From the NCBI GenBank assembly GCA_020091685.1, contig CM034597.1, positions 30,616,388 through 30,680,387 on the forward strand: a stretch of DNA of 64,000 nt, read 5' to 3'. Position numbers and translations under genes: made by a program. The notes below the pieces were generated by a model. That model made no database searches, had not been told where the DNA came from, and saw only the letters and a list, made by a program, of their open reading frames with translations. The stretch is from Lutjanus erythropterus. Lineage: Eukaryota; Chordata; Actinopteri; Lutjaniformes; Lutjanidae. This document shows, piece after piece, positions 1-21,299 of the stretch. Every line of letters begins with the position of its first letter. Within the stretch, counting starts at the first letter, position 1.

Positions 1-450
1 TGGACTTGATGAGATTTTGGTGGTCAAAGATCACGGTGACCTCACAAAACATGTTTTAGACACAAATCAAGAATTGATATACTACTTCTGACAAAACTTT
101 ATGTAAATTTAGCTAAAAAATATCCTTAATACCTTTTGTTTAATTGATTTAAAGTCTTTGTTACATATATTTTATGAGTCTGGATTTAAACTGCAACTTG
201 GCTGCCAGAGGAATACAGACATATATATATATTTCTGGGTTTAAAATGAGTCAAGAGAATGAGAGGTTCTATCTATTTGAAGATTTTCTCGCTGGGTAAA
301 TACTGTAATAGGTTGAGGCTTTAAATATCCTCATGTCTTACGTAACTGCTGCAAACCAGACGGCACTGAGCTCATAAAGACGGTAACCGTATAACAGCCG
401 ACCATTATTAGACTTAATTAAATGTTTGGACTATAAACACACACGGTGTG

Positions 451-481
<31 letters not shown>

Positions 482-519
482 CTCTCTCTTCCCATATGTG
501 ATCCTCTGTATTGTTCCAG
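1..519 (+). other. bcar3 intron (5' end outside) with (TG)n
   Basis: Intronic sequence left of the SH2 exon. The only clear feature is a TG dinucleotide run at 453-481 followed by a short TC run that extends the polypyrimidine tract of the 520 acceptor. Confidence 0.7.
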
Positions 520-9642
<9,123 letters not shown>

Positions 9643-9800
9643 CGTCACCTGAGTGACAAGTCGCATTCGGACACACCGTGGACTTCAGCAGAACATCATG
9701 TGGATCAGAGAGCGGCTGTGATGAAGAGAAGAAGAAAAACTGACTAATGAGGAAATATGTTTCAAAAAGTGCTGTCACTGTCAGAGTGATAGCAAGGATT

Positions 9801-10050
9801 TTAAAGGGACAGTTCACCCCAGAAGCAAAAATACAGATTTTTCCTCTGATCTGTAGTTCTATTTGTCCATCTAGATTGTTTTGGTGGAGTTTGAGAGTTC
9901 TGGCAGCAGTAGAGATGTTTGCCCTCTCTTCAATATGATGGAAGTAGATGGCACTCAGCTTGTGGAGGTAGTTTCTGCATGGATAAATAGCACTACAGGC
10001 CAGAGGACGAATATGCATTTTTGATTTTGGTGTGAACTGTCCCTTTATAA
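9801..10050. mobile_element. TTAA-flanked palindromic MITE (family A)
   Basis: The left end TTAAAGGGACAGTTCACC is mirrored by GTGAACTGTCCCTTTATAA at the right. The arms are complementary over much of about 250 bp. It is non-coding. The TTAA target plus AGGG-starting terminus is what I would expect of Kolobok/T2-like non-autonomous elements, which is an inference. Confidence 0.8.
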
Positions 10051-10376
10051 TCTGACGCCCTCCTGCAGCAGCTGAACTTGATGCTGCGAAGAAACCAGCA
10101 GCTTTTCAGTCGCCTGTTTCTGCAGACTAATGCCAGTTCAATCACAGACTTTTAAATCATTTAATATTTCACACCATCAGTTAAAGGAGAAGTCTGTCTT
10201 TTTTTCAGTTTATCATGGATCCTCATTGCATCAATATTCAGTGAAATAATGTAAACCTGCAACTTCAGCTTATTTAAAATCACCCACAGTTTCTGCACAA
10301 TTTAAAATATAACATCAGACACAAGTGTGAGACTTTACATATAAATATACACAGAATGTGAAACAGGTAAAAATGT

Positions 10377-11528
10377 TTAAGGGATAGTTCAGATATTTGA
10401 TGTAGAGTTGTATGAGGTACTTATAGATAGTCAGTGTATTAACAACAGTAGATGGTGGTCGCCTTCAGTTTTGGGAGAAGCAGAGAGGAGGAACAGCATG
10501 GAAACTAAGCAATACACTGCTGTGGACAGGGTCTGCAACAAAAGGTCCACCTTATCATTTTAAGTGTACACTATATTTAGAATATTTTGACCGCTTTACT
10601 TTGCTGTCAGACAACCTTTTCTGACAGGAAACAGGTCTTATATAAGCCAAATATCACCCTTTCCAAACCAACCAAACTCCACAGGCAAAATCAGTGATTT
10701 TACCTGGTAGAGAACAAGAGGTGCAGGTCTATCGCTGCCTTGACTCGTTGGTTTGGTTGTGTTATTGTGTGACTTTGGTGAAGCCAAACGAACCTTTTAA
10801 AACACTGAAGTCACACAACAACACAAAAAAAACAGAAAAGATTGAGGCAGCAGTAGACCAGCAACTTCTGTGTTCTGCATCTTAAAATGACTGATTTCAC
10901 AAATGAAGTTTGGCTGGTTTGAAGATTCTCAACAGAGCATACACTTAAACTGGTATAGATTTTTTTTAATTTTTTTTTAACCTTATGTTGCTGACCCTGT
11001 TCACAGCAGTAAAAGTTGCAGAAAGAGTACTGAAGAAAATCTGCAAGTAGAAATACTGTTACATTACTGAAATATTATTCAACTACAGGTAAAAGTACCA
11101 GAGTTAAAGAAATATTTGTGTAAACATAAAAAGTATTAGTTACTCTTCAGCTATTGATATTTAATGCTTTATCAGTAGCAGCCATTCAGTCAAAGGGTTT
11201 TTTTCCCAAATCTTTACACTCACCTCCCCAAACCTGCGACTGCTGCAGCATTTTTTGGTTTTCATCTGTTTGTCCTGGTTTTCCTTGGTCCGTTTGTGAT
11301 CACAGTCTTATTGGCTACAAAATGCAAATGAAAGGTTTGGATATTAATTCAAACTGCACTCAGTACTCACTCACTACTAAATTTAAACAACTTAATTACA
11401 GCAATTTGGGTATTTGTAATTAGTTACTTCATCCTCTGAGCAGTACACCGTCTACTGTAGGTGATCCACTGACTATCAGTAAGTAACATGTACAACCCCA
11501 CTTTAAATTATTCGAACTATCCCTTTAA
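10377..11528. mobile_element. TTAA-flanked palindromic element (family B)
   Basis: The terminal repeats TTAAGGGATAGTTCAGAT and GAACTATCCCTTTAA enclose about 1.15 kb. Subterminal motifs (TGTATGAGGTACTTAT ... CAGTAGATGG on the left, their complement on the right) are shared with 21300-21876, 39861-40640 and 59527-59995. No intact transposase reading frame. Confidence 0.75.
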
Positions 11529-11651
11529 CTCTGATACTGAGGCTGTCAATCACCAGAACTGGAGAGACTTTATATTGTTGTTTCACTATCAGTTATTATT
11601 ATGTTTTACTCATTCATATCAGGATGCAGCAGCCACAGGTCACAAAATGCA

Positions 11652-12425
11652 TTAAAGGGACAGTTCACTCCAAAATAAAAAAAATTAAAAAAAGATTTTT
11701 CCCCTGCCCTGCAGTCCTGTTTATCCATCTACATAGTTTTGATGTGAGTTGCAGAGTTTTGGAGATATCAGCTGTAGAGATATCTGGCTTCTCTCCAGTA
11801 TAATGGAACTAAATGGCTCAAAGTAGAGCTGCAATGATCAATCAAATTATTGATTATTAAATTAATTGCCAACTATTTTGATTTTAAATTTCTTTACTCC
11901 TCTGTGATAGCAAAGTGAATATCTTTGGGATGTGGGGAAAAGTAGACATCTGAGGACGTCATCTTGGGTTTTGGACATTTTATAGACCAACTAATAACTG
12001 ATTAGTTGAAAAGATAATTGACAGATTAATAATCAAAGCATGAAAAAAGTATGAATTCAAAACTAGTGTCTCTTTCCAAAAATCATGACCAGGTCAGTCA
12101 AGATAATCCACAGACCTCAATGTGAGCAGTTTCATGTAGAAACTACTTTTTCTGTTAAACAAGAAAGTAGCTCCAGTAGATCCTACTGCCGAAACAAAGT
12201 TGTTCCTACACAAGACTGCTCACAATAATTTGATTATTTTGAGTAACAGAGTCTTGATTTTTGGAAAGAGACCCTGGTTTTGATACTGGAGAGAAACAGA
12301 CATCTTTAGGCCGATATCTCCAAAACTCTGCAACTCACACTGAAAAAATCTGGATGAATAAACAACATTACAGGACAGAGGGAAAAAATATGTATTGCAG
12401 ATTTTAGGGTGAACTGTCCCTTTAA
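11652..12425. mobile_element. TTAA-flanked palindromic element (family A) with nested family C
   Basis: The 17-bp terminal repeats TTAAAGGGACAGTTCAC and GTGAACTGTCCCTTTAA are exact complements. Longer arms with the GGAGATATC and TCCAGTATAA motifs also mirror each other. The centre (about 11828-12055) contains a family C repeat inserted later. Confidence 0.85.
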
Positions 12426-12597
12426 TGTTTTAGTGACAAATGGGGAAACTGCTGCTTGGTTACATCTAAAGTAGGACGACCTTTTTAAAGGGATTGACGG
12501 ACATCAGTATGAGAACAGAGCAGACAGCAGATGGAGTTTCTTTGACAAAACTGACAGAGGAAACATTAGCAGAACTCTAAATCCTGAGTGTGTTCAG

Positions 12598-12603
12598 AAT
12601 AAA
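12598..12603 (+). promoter_or_regulatory. bcar3: candidate polyadenylation signal, bcar3
   Basis: AATAAA in sense orientation, first hexamer downstream of the stop that is not inside a repeat. It is followed by A-rich sequence without an obvious GT-rich element, so it is the weaker of two candidates. Confidence 0.35.
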
Positions 12604-13179
12604 GAAAACAGTTTTACAAAAGGAAAAAGCCACAACTTGCCTACTAACTCAGTGTCTGTGTTTATTGTCTGGATAGAAATAATATTTAACAGTTACAGTG
12701 AGTGACTGAGGTGTCGTCTGTTAACCACCTGATCTGTTTGTTGCTTGTTTAACAAGCAAGAAAAAGAAAAAAGTTAAACACTTAAAACATACAGTAACAT
12801 ATGTAAATGAACTTATTATTAATAATTATGTTCCCACAAGGTGTTTTTCCCAAATTATTGGACAACAAACACCGACAGTAAGTCTTTTTTTACTTACACA
12901 GGAGGAGAAATTTCTACTTTCTCTACATGTGTAAATGTAGCTACAAGTGTCTTTTTTTCCCAGGGATTCTCTTTACAGATGAAAATATTTTTGTTTCTGC
13001 ATAAACGTGAATGAATTCATTTAAAAAAAAGACAAAAGTATGTTGGCTAAAGTTGTACATATTTGAAATATTAGCATGTTGATAATTGACTGTACATATT
13101 TTATGTAGAAGACTGACTGTAAAAAAAAAATAAGATGTCGATGATTTAAATGTTTATATTATGAACTACTGTAAGATTT

Positions 13180-13185
13180 AATAAA
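13180..13185 (+). promoter_or_regulatory. bcar3: candidate polyadenylation signal, bcar3
   Basis: AATAAA followed within 15-40 nt by TGTGGAGTGATGT, a GT-rich element. The preceding 100 nt are AT-rich and non-repetitive. The context looks like a standard vertebrate 3' end. Confidence 0.5.
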
Positions 13186-13205
13186 TATGGTGCACAATCT
13201 GTGGA

Positions 13206-14700
13206 GTGATGTACTGAATATCTGCATGACGTGCAGCAAAGTTTAAAAATACTATCATGAATTCACATCTTGGTTGAAATCTTAAGGTTTTTTTTTTTGA
13301 AGAGGGGTTGGATGATGTAAGAAACATCCCTATTAAACATACATACTATATAAACTCACCTGCAGCATCTGAGTCACATTTTTAAAAAAAACTACATCAG
13401 CATTTTCTTCAAATGAAGCCGTCTGTTAAGTGAAGGACACTTTTTATTCTAAGCCAATCAGATTTGCTGATATTGAGTCAAAGAAAATGTGTCTGCTGAT
13501 CCAAAAGAAGCTGCAAAGAAGTTTGATTTGAGAACATAATTTATTTCTACTCAGATTTTTGATAAATATCTATTTGTTACCAACATTTAAGAGATTGTTT
13601 TTTCATGACTCATGTTAAAGTATTACTTTTAAATGTAAATATATTTTCTTTAAATGAGTTTTAGCCTCCTAGAACAGACCTCATGCTGCATCAATGTGGT
13701 TCTTTGTGATGACATAAAACATAATTTACACTTTTGTATGCAGTATATGTGATTATACTGTTAAACAGACAATAAATATGTAATTTTATCTTTATTTAAA
13801 TCAAAGGTTGTTTTGCAGGGTCTTCTGGGACCAGCAGGTACATTTAACAAATTTACTTTGATAACTTAAAGCAGTTATTCCCAAACACTGGGTCATGACC
13901 CACACTTGGAAGAACTTTTGCAAAATTTAAGATTTATACCTACAGTACATCTTTTATAATACGTTTAAAATGTGTAGATTGTTTTTCTGATGAAAGGAAA
14001 AAAACGGGCTGTTAATTCCACCTACTCTCATTTGTGAAGTAGGCCAAAGTAAATATGTACACTGTAAAAATTAAAAAGTTAAGAAAATTCAAGGCAGCTT
14101 ACTTCAACAGAATTTTGAGCTCAAGTTAAAAAAAATAAAAGCTTTACCAACTAATAACATTTCATTGAGATAATTTGCTTTTCTTCTTTAGATAAACTTG
14201 AATCTTGAGGGGAAATAAAGATTGAGATGGCCTGTTAACTCCACCTAAATGCATCTATTTTTTTTTAAATAAAGTATTTAATGTGTCAAGATAATATATA
14301 ATAATGTGGAAGTGGCAGCAGCAATGATCAGGAACGTTCATTAACGCACAAATTAACTCTCCCTGCATTTATTAATAAGGCCTGTTGTGAACTGGGTCAT
14401 GATGGTTTTGTCATTATTAAAAAGACGAACAGTATGGAGGCATTTTATCTGATTTTTTTTTTTTCGTTTGAAAACTGGTCACCATTCACCTCCATTGTTT
14501 GGGAGATTCTGCAACAGTTTTCCTGTGAAACTCCAGCAGTGTTTTGTGGACTTAAAAAAAAACAAAAAACTGAGCCTGACCTTTAATCAGCATGAGGATG
14601 AGGAGATAATGACTGAATTTTCATTTTTGGTTGAGCTAGTCCTCTAATAACGACACATATGACTGACATTCGCAAAAAATAAATGCTTATTTGTTTTTAA
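13206..14700. other. intergenic, nothing recognised
   Basis: AT-rich sequence downstream of bcar3. No exon, RNA gene or clear repeat could be supported. A second AATAAATATG near 13771 could be a distal polyadenylation site. Confidence 0.6.
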
Positions 14701-14731
14701 ACTTGAGTCGCATACACACACACACACTCAC

Positions 14732-14960
14732 CTGTTGACGGTGGACCAGCTCGGCTCGCGCTCTGTAGTCCATTAACGTTCAACCACGGCCTCCATTGAC
14801 AGTTAACTTGAGGACAAAAACAATCACTTAAAAACAAAACTTTTACAGAGAAAAAGAAAAAACTCCACGGTCCCACTTCGTCGCAGCACTCAAACATTCA
14901 CTCGATGTCTAAACGACACACCTGCTCCCCATCATCTCTGATGGGTGACAGCAGCCTACG
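14732..14960 (-). other. possible orphan first exon (non-coding or short coding)
   Basis: Read on the minus strand, a relatively GC-rich stretch runs from the promoter-like patch at 14958-14986 to a consensus donor, CAACAG|GTGAGT, at 14732/14731. Inside it are two ATGs: one short upstream frame ending after MEAVVER, and ATG at 14773 opening MDYRARAELVHRQQ up to the donor. I recognise no protein starting this way and found no partner exon below it. It could be an lncRNA first exon, an exon of a fast-evolving gene, or chance. Confidence 0.35.
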
Positions 14961-14986
14961 TCACGTCCCTGTGCCCCGCCCCCCTG
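14958..14986 (-). promoter_or_regulatory. CRE/ATF site plus GC box, promoter-like
   Basis: TACGTCACG (a CRE/ATF-type site) is followed 10 nt on by GCCCCGCCCCCC, an Sp1-type GC box. The surroundings (14740-14990) have several CpGs, unlike the AT-rich neighbourhood. No TATA box. Confidence 0.4.
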
Positions 14987-15278
14987 AACAGGTGAAAACA
15001 TGTACTGTTTAAAAACGGTCAGTCAGTATGTGTCTGTGTCAAACATTGTGTCACAGGTTAGTTAACGATGTTAGTGAGTACATGACATGCGTGCCGATTG
15101 TTTCTGTAGAACTAATTAAATCAGAAAAAAGATTTAGTGATGGTCTAAATTTAGTTTTTACTGTGAAAAAATATGATTATACCATAAAACACCAGCTTTT
15201 AGAATGGAGTTTGGTTCAACAGTACCAAAACAGCAAAAATAGTGTCTTAACGATATAAAAGATACAAATGTTGATACT

Positions 15279-15282
15279 GCTA

Positions 15283-15316
<34 letters not shown>
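15279..15316. repeat. (CTA)n(CTG)n microsatellite
   Basis: A run of CTA triplets changes into CTG triplets. It is a simple tandem repeat with no coding context. Confidence 0.9.
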
Positions 15317-15317
<1 letters not shown>

Positions 15318-15859
15318 AGCAGTAATAAGAAAAAAAAACACAATAATAATATAATATATAAAAAAATATTTATGCTATTCCTCAGTGTACCACTAGAGGG
15401 AGCTTGCGAGGCAACTTTCATAAGCATCAAAGCTTCCTGTAGTTCCACCAATCATAGCAGTCTTTCTTGCAAACATCATACATGAAGGTTTCGAATACAA
15501 AAAACAATGTTTTTTATTTTGTGTGTTTTTATTATTTTTTGTATTTTAATTTTTTATTTTGTCACAGGTGCTGAGAAGAACACAAGGTTTGTTGTTGTCA
15601 TTTATCAATGTGCTGTACTCTAATATACTTTATATATTCTATAATTTTGTGCTTGCTTGAGTTTGAGCTCTGTGAAATGAGGCATTTTAGGCCACAACAG
15701 TTTCTGCAAAAAAAGGCCAGGAACCACTGCTTTAAAGGACACACTTCAAGGTTTTGCATTTAGTTATTAACATGTTCTCTGGCATGATTATTGCAGTGGA
15801 CGTAGACTTAGTTATTTTACTCCTGACAGATATTTTATAGAAACTATTAAACAGGCCCC

Positions 15860-16640
15860 ATCAGCTGTTCCGACTTGACTCTTGTGATTACGTCATCACT
15901 TCTGCTTCCTGCACCGATAAAATATCACAGAAAACAAATGCACTTTCCATTGTTGCTTATTTTATTAGAACAATATCTCAGAAGAAGAAGAAGAAAAAAA
16001 AGGCATTTTGTTCACAAAGTGTCTGACAACATTCAAAGTAAAAAGATGTGCACATCAATATGGAAAGAGAAGTACTGCCATCGGTTATAACAACATATAC
16101 AACATGATAGAAACACACACACATTTACATGGATGTTAATATCCTGCAGAATCGCTTTGTACCTGCTGTTGGTTTTATTTACTGTGACTGGATGCTGATT
16201 TTTATTTTATTTTATTTTTTTGGTGTGTGTGTTTTTGTGAGTTAAACAGCTGGAGAGAATCTGTACATGGTTGTCAGACGTTTCCACAGGACAAACATGA
16301 TGATCAGAGTTTAATTCAAAAAGAAGAGGAATGTAGAGAAGAAGAAGAAGAAGACGTCTGGTTTTTGCTGGGTGGTAAACAGCACCACGCTCACAGTAGC
16401 TTGGCAGGTTTCAGTAAACGAACCATTTGTACAAGAACTTTCAGCTAATTTTTTTAAATATCATATTTAGCATCTCAAAGCTGATTTGTTATGATGTATT
16501 TTTTGCATAATATTCAGAATTACAGCACAGTGGCTATTATAATACACAGCTCACAGTTTTTATACGTATATTAATGGCAAAAGATATTAATGGGACTTTT
16601 GGTAAGTTTCAAAGCTGCTGTGTTACCACTGACATCATGT
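15860..16640. other. unique-looking non-coding stretch
   Basis: This segment is less repetitive than its surroundings. On the minus strand it carries AATAAA at about 15959-15964. It could be the end of a very long fnbp1l 3'UTR or a separate non-coding transcript; I cannot decide from sequence. Confidence 0.3.
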
Positions 16641-16649
16641 ACTTTTTGA

Positions 16650-17759
16650 TTAAAGGGACAGTACACCCCAAACAAACAGGCCTGCGAGCCACGCAGCAGC
16701 CAGTAATGTGATAACTACGGTTAACATAATCATTTTTCTGTTCTTATTGTAATAAAAGTTGATTATGTAAGAACTGGCCAATAATGTAATACAATTTATG
16801 AACCAGTAACATTTTGTGCATAATGTAATAACTTACATTCTTTAAAATCATTAAAACTTATTATTATACGTGTCACATCTGAGTAACTTAAAGGTCAAAA
16901 GTAAATACAGTTTTTAAGCAGGTATTTAAAGGAAGAAATAATTTCATAGATGTGACTAGTAATGGATTACATGTAATTGGGATTATTTAATGAGATTACA
17001 AAAAATAAGTAACAATTAATCTGTTTGAGTCTTTACTTAAGAAAAAAAAAATCTAAATTCTCTAATTTCCAGTTCTCAGATGAGAAGTTGAAATGGTTTC
17101 TGTACTCCTGACAGTTACTTGACTGCATTTTTTATTACATCTTATTACATCCAATTTTAAAACTATAAATATTGTTTAAAGAAAATACTCTTAACTCACA
17201 TCTGACAGTTTCTTAGAAAACTTCTCTGTAAAAAAAATCAAAAATGATGCAAAAATGCATTTATTTGCATTTAAGATATTTATAAAGGAGCAAAAAATAT
17301 CTGTAGGACTTTTTATTTGTGGCTGTGCACATACTTTCTACATTTCATTTTGAAGTAATCCAAAAGTATTCCAATTAGAAAACATTTTTATAATCCAATG
17401 GATTACATCACTAATTTAAAAAGTGCCATATAATTTGTATTCAGTAACTTATAGCCAATAAATTAAATTTAAAGTGACATAAGTGCAGTATTTCATGAAA
17501 TGATCATCTCCAATTATTATATTTTTATGATTTGTGTTGAAAAACAGATAATAATGTAATAACCAGCCAATTATTACATTATGCACAAAAAGTTATGATT
17601 TAAAAAAATGTATCACATAATTGATCAGTTACATAGTGATTTTTATTACATTAAAAGTGGGAAAATTACTGCATTTTTGGTTGTTATTACATATATTAGC
17701 TACTACAAGCCAACCGTCTGAGAAAAGAATGATAAATTTGGAGTGTACCGTCTATTTAA
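16650..17759. mobile_element. TTAA-flanked element (family A relative), large palindrome
   Basis: The left end TTAAAGGGACAGTACACC and right end GGAGTGTACCGTCTATTTAA are imperfect complements. The inside is a long palindrome rich in TAATGTAATAA and its complement TTATTACATTA on the two sides. No coding capacity. Confidence 0.7.
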
Positions 17760-18276
17760 GGGTTAGTAAAAATAAATGCCTCCTCACAGCAACATGAACA
17801 CTAGTTTTATAAGCACACAGAGGTGACGCCTGTACATCGCTGCATTTACAGGGTTTCTGCAGGTCCTTAAAAAGTCTAAAATCCAATTATCTGAATTTTA
17901 GGCCCTTTGTTGAAACCTGCAGAAACCCTGCTTCACCTTCATGTCACCTCAGAGGACTTTCACCTCCACTTCGAGTCAGTCCTGTAGGTCTGAGTGCACA
18001 TTTACAGTTACAAGCAGGTTTAGTGCAGAAGCTGGTAAGATAAAAAAAAAAACGCTCACTGCTTCCAGACTCTCTAATGTGAAGCTTTGATATAATTTTA
18101 ATTGAATATCTTTGGGTCTTGATTAGTTTGTTGAACAAAACTAGTATTGGAAGACATCGCCTTGGACTTTTTAAACTGTTGATAGGCATTTTTCATTATG
18201 TTTTAACATAATGAACAATCAAAAATAGGAAATTAATAATGAGAAACATTAGCTGCTTTAAAACAGAAATCTGGTT

Positions 18277-18484
18277 TCAGGTCCAGTGTGTAAGATTTAA
18301 ATGGATCTACCAGCAGAATATGTCAGAAAATGGAATATAATATTTATAAGTATGCTTTCATTGTGTATAATCATCTGACACTGGCTCTGGATATGACATT
18401 TCTCATTTTTCTTGAGTTTTACAGCCACTGTAAGTTGCAAACTCACTACTAGATGCCGCTAAATCCCACACACTGGTCCTTTAA
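18277..18484. mobile_element. short palindromic MITE (family E, GTCCAGTGTGTAAGA)
   Basis: The left end AGGTCCAGTGTGTAAGATTT and right end CCACACACTGGTCCTTTAA are imperfect complements around about 205 bp. A right-arm fragment of the same family lies at 48601-48640. This type is very common in fish genomes. Confidence 0.7.
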
Positions 18485-18799
18485 CAGTGGGACCAAATAA
18501 TCAGACATGTAACAGCTGACTGCACACGTCTTACATCATCGTTTAGTTTCAAAAAACGGCCAAAAAAAGCTTCTAGTTTTAGCTCAACTTGCGCCATGAC
18601 ACTGACATGAGCACATAACAAAAGGCTTTGATGGATCTGTGTACAGGTTCAAAATGGATCATCATAAAAAGCAAAAACCTGACAGACTGCAGGAACTGGT
18701 TACTTTCATTTGCACCATTTTGCATCCCGAAGCAAATTAAACCCAGTGAGTGTGGAGGGAATCATGGGACAGTTTTTGGAGAATATGCTTTCTCACTTT

Positions 18800-19100
18800 C
18801 TTGTGGAGAGTTAGATGAGTAGATGATACCAGTCTCGTGTCTGTACAATGAATCTGAAGCTAAAAGCCAGCAGCCAGTTAGCTTAGCTTAGCTTAGCATA
18901 AAGACAGCTAGCCGGTCTCTGTCCGAAGGTAACAAAATCCATGTCTTGTGTGTTTAATCTGCACAAAGCGTAGGAACATCAAGTTGTGGAAAGCAAATAA
19001 ACTCACAACAGCCGTTTTCGGACCAAACAGTTCTGGGGACTAGAGCTACAAACCATCAAGGACTTTTTTTTTTTAGTTTGCATTCGCACCAGCAACAGGT
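18800..19100. repeat. dispersed fish repeat with TTAGC tandem
   Basis: AGATGAGTAGATGATACCA ... TTAGCTTAGCTTAGCATAAA is a string I recognise as widely repeated in spiny-rayed fish genomes. The class is not assigned. Confidence 0.45.
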
Positions 19101-19324
19101 AAGTGACGTAAGCCAGCTGGTGTTTGGTGTAGCAACATCACTTCGACTTAAATGTCAGCATTCACCGTTTGTCTGACCGTCCTTGTTTTGTTACATTTAT
19201 GTTTACATTTTTATATATTTAAGGCAAACGTTGCAAACTTTTGTTTTACACAGGTTTTTAAATATGACGGTTCCTGGTGCTGCACTTGGCTCCTGTGTTC
19301 GATCAAGAGTCTCTACTCTGAAGC

Positions 19325-19450
19325 ATTGATGTGTATGAAGATGGACAACATGACACCTCCCATGAAGTGAAGCCAAAACATCTCAATCGCCCCCTGGTGG
19401 CTGGTTGCAGTATAAGCCATAAACTCCACCCACCTTATGTTAACAGATAG
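19325..19450. repeat. dispersed fish repeat (CCCCCTGGTGGCTGGTTGCAG)
   Basis: GACACCTCCCATGAAGTGAA through CGCCCCCTGGTGGCTGG is a recurrent fish interspersed repeat from memory. There is only one copy here. Confidence 0.4.
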
Positions 19451-21299
19451 GACATGGGCCATAAAATAAATGTTCTTCTAAAATGGTTCCTGTCATTTTA
19501 GGGTTTATTTTTTGGTTTTAATTAACTATTTGATGATACAGAAGCAGAGTCGTGTTCGCAACAGGGAACTCGATACAACGGCTCCAACCTCTATCACTAC
19601 TGCGATGGCTGTATTCAGGATATTTTGGTTCCAGGGGCCTCATTACAGAAACTTCCAAAGTCTGAAATTCTTTCTTACCTCAGTTTTGAATAAGTTTGCT
19701 TTTGTATCAAGGAAATATGTTTCCAATCTTATTTTAAGATAAAAATTTAGATATTACAGATTCATCCTAACTGAAGAATTTCCTAAGTTAGGAATCCTAA
19801 GGATTTAGGAATTGCTTCTGTAATGGAGTTTTAGTTAGGAAACTTTTGTGTAATGATGCCCCAGTGGAGACGTGTCGCCCATCTTTATTTGTCAACGCTC
19901 TGAAGTAGGAGCTAAAAAAGTCCCTCAAAACGGCGCTCTAAGAACTAAAATGGCCACCAACTCTTCTTAGAGATATGAAAGAGTTCCTTGGTCCAAAAAT
20001 GGCCAACGATTTCTCCAATGTCCGATTCGATATGGTCCCCGACAGGAGAGGAAATGGGGAGTAGTGTGAGTAGTTCAAGTAACAACACCTACAGCATCAT
20101 TCTGTACATTTCACAGCTTTTACAACGAAGGTGCTGCCACCTGCTGTTAAGATCGACAAGAGCGGAATGGTTAGTGGCATTTTTCTCTTAAATAGCATCA
20201 AAAGGAAGTCAAACTTTACCTCAGACTCAGAGCTGTTAGTCTACTGGCGAGATACAGTACAGTGAAGGGTTAAAAAACAATCACCAGAAAGACGGATGGA
20301 TTCAAAGAATGTAGAAAATCATGCAAAGAAAATCGGTCATTGCTCATCAAGAGTTACAAAAGGAGTATAAAAACCTTCAGGAAGAGAGAAATTACTAGAG
20401 CTGTTTTTTGTTGTTTTTGTTTTTTTTCATTCACCTCCTTCAGCAGACAACACAGACCTTCATCCATTCATTCATTCACTCACTCGTTCATTTAATCCGA
20501 TTCAAATGCTGTAGTACTTCAGGGCAAAGTGCATCAGTTCAACTCAAACCTTGTTGTCTCTCATGAAGAGTGTCGATCAAACAAACCTAAAAACAATCAC
20601 CATGGAAACACATTCAGCATGACATGAAAGTTGTTAATATATACAAATCATTCAATGATAAAAACTAACGTCACGCATGTAACACGGCCACATGTACGCA
20701 CATTTATACGTTAGTGTTTATGGAAAACCAAACGTGCAAAATTGCGGGGTTTTTTGTCCCGTTCGGTTTTCCATCCGTGTGCGGACATGTTGATACATGC
20801 GTGCGTGTGTCGTCACATTCACAAATACAACTGATTAAATGGGAAATAAAAGATGCAGTTGAGAGTCCCCAAGAAGGCAGGGCTGAACCCAGGTGGCTGA
20901 TGGGAGATGTAGTCAGGCGGAAGTGGAATAATCCCTCCACAGTAAAACGACGTGAAGTTTTAAGGCAGAGTCTGACTGCAAAGACACCGGGCTCCTCTGG
21001 ATGTTTTGGTTGTTTTTTTTTTTTGTTTTTTTTTACTGAAAGAGGCTCTGTCCTGCTCCGGCTGAGCCGTGGTTTGGTTTGGTGAGGGAAGGCTGCCATC
21101 TGCTGGTCGACTGGTGGAAGTACAACCCCGGGAAGAAAAGGAGAGGAAAGGTGGGAGAAGACAGGTGGTAGAGAGGTCCTGTATTCACCTGATAGTCCTG
21201 CTATCTGTCTAAAGAGTAGCTCTGATGTTACCCAGCTGCTGTTTGGAAGACATTTGATGCACAAACATAAATAAGACTCATGCTGGACTTCCATCGATG

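Larger units (their letters stand above)
9643..13205 (+). other. bcar3: probable bcar3 3'UTR, three palindromic elements inside
   Basis: No coding sequence follows the bcar3 stop. Sense-strand AATAAA hexamers outside repeats occur at 12598-12603 and 13180-13185. The second follows AT-rich sequence typical of a vertebrate 3' end and is my preferred end. The stretch holds three TTAA-flanked palindromic elements (9801-10050, 10377-11528, 11652-12425); a further AATAAA at 12357-12362 lies inside the last one. The true end of the transcript is inferred, not shown. Confidence 0.5.

Noticed and set aside
13801..13840. Plus-strand mini-exon look-alike (TTTTGCAG|GG ... CAG|GTACAT)
   Set aside because: No neighbouring exon, no frame and no known product; a chance AG/GT pair downstream of bcar3.
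20704..21294. A 196-codon open reading frame on the minus strand
   Set aside because: No recognisable domain, biased low-complexity Lys run, no splice context, and it lies where a 3'UTR of fnbp1l is expected. Treated as chance.
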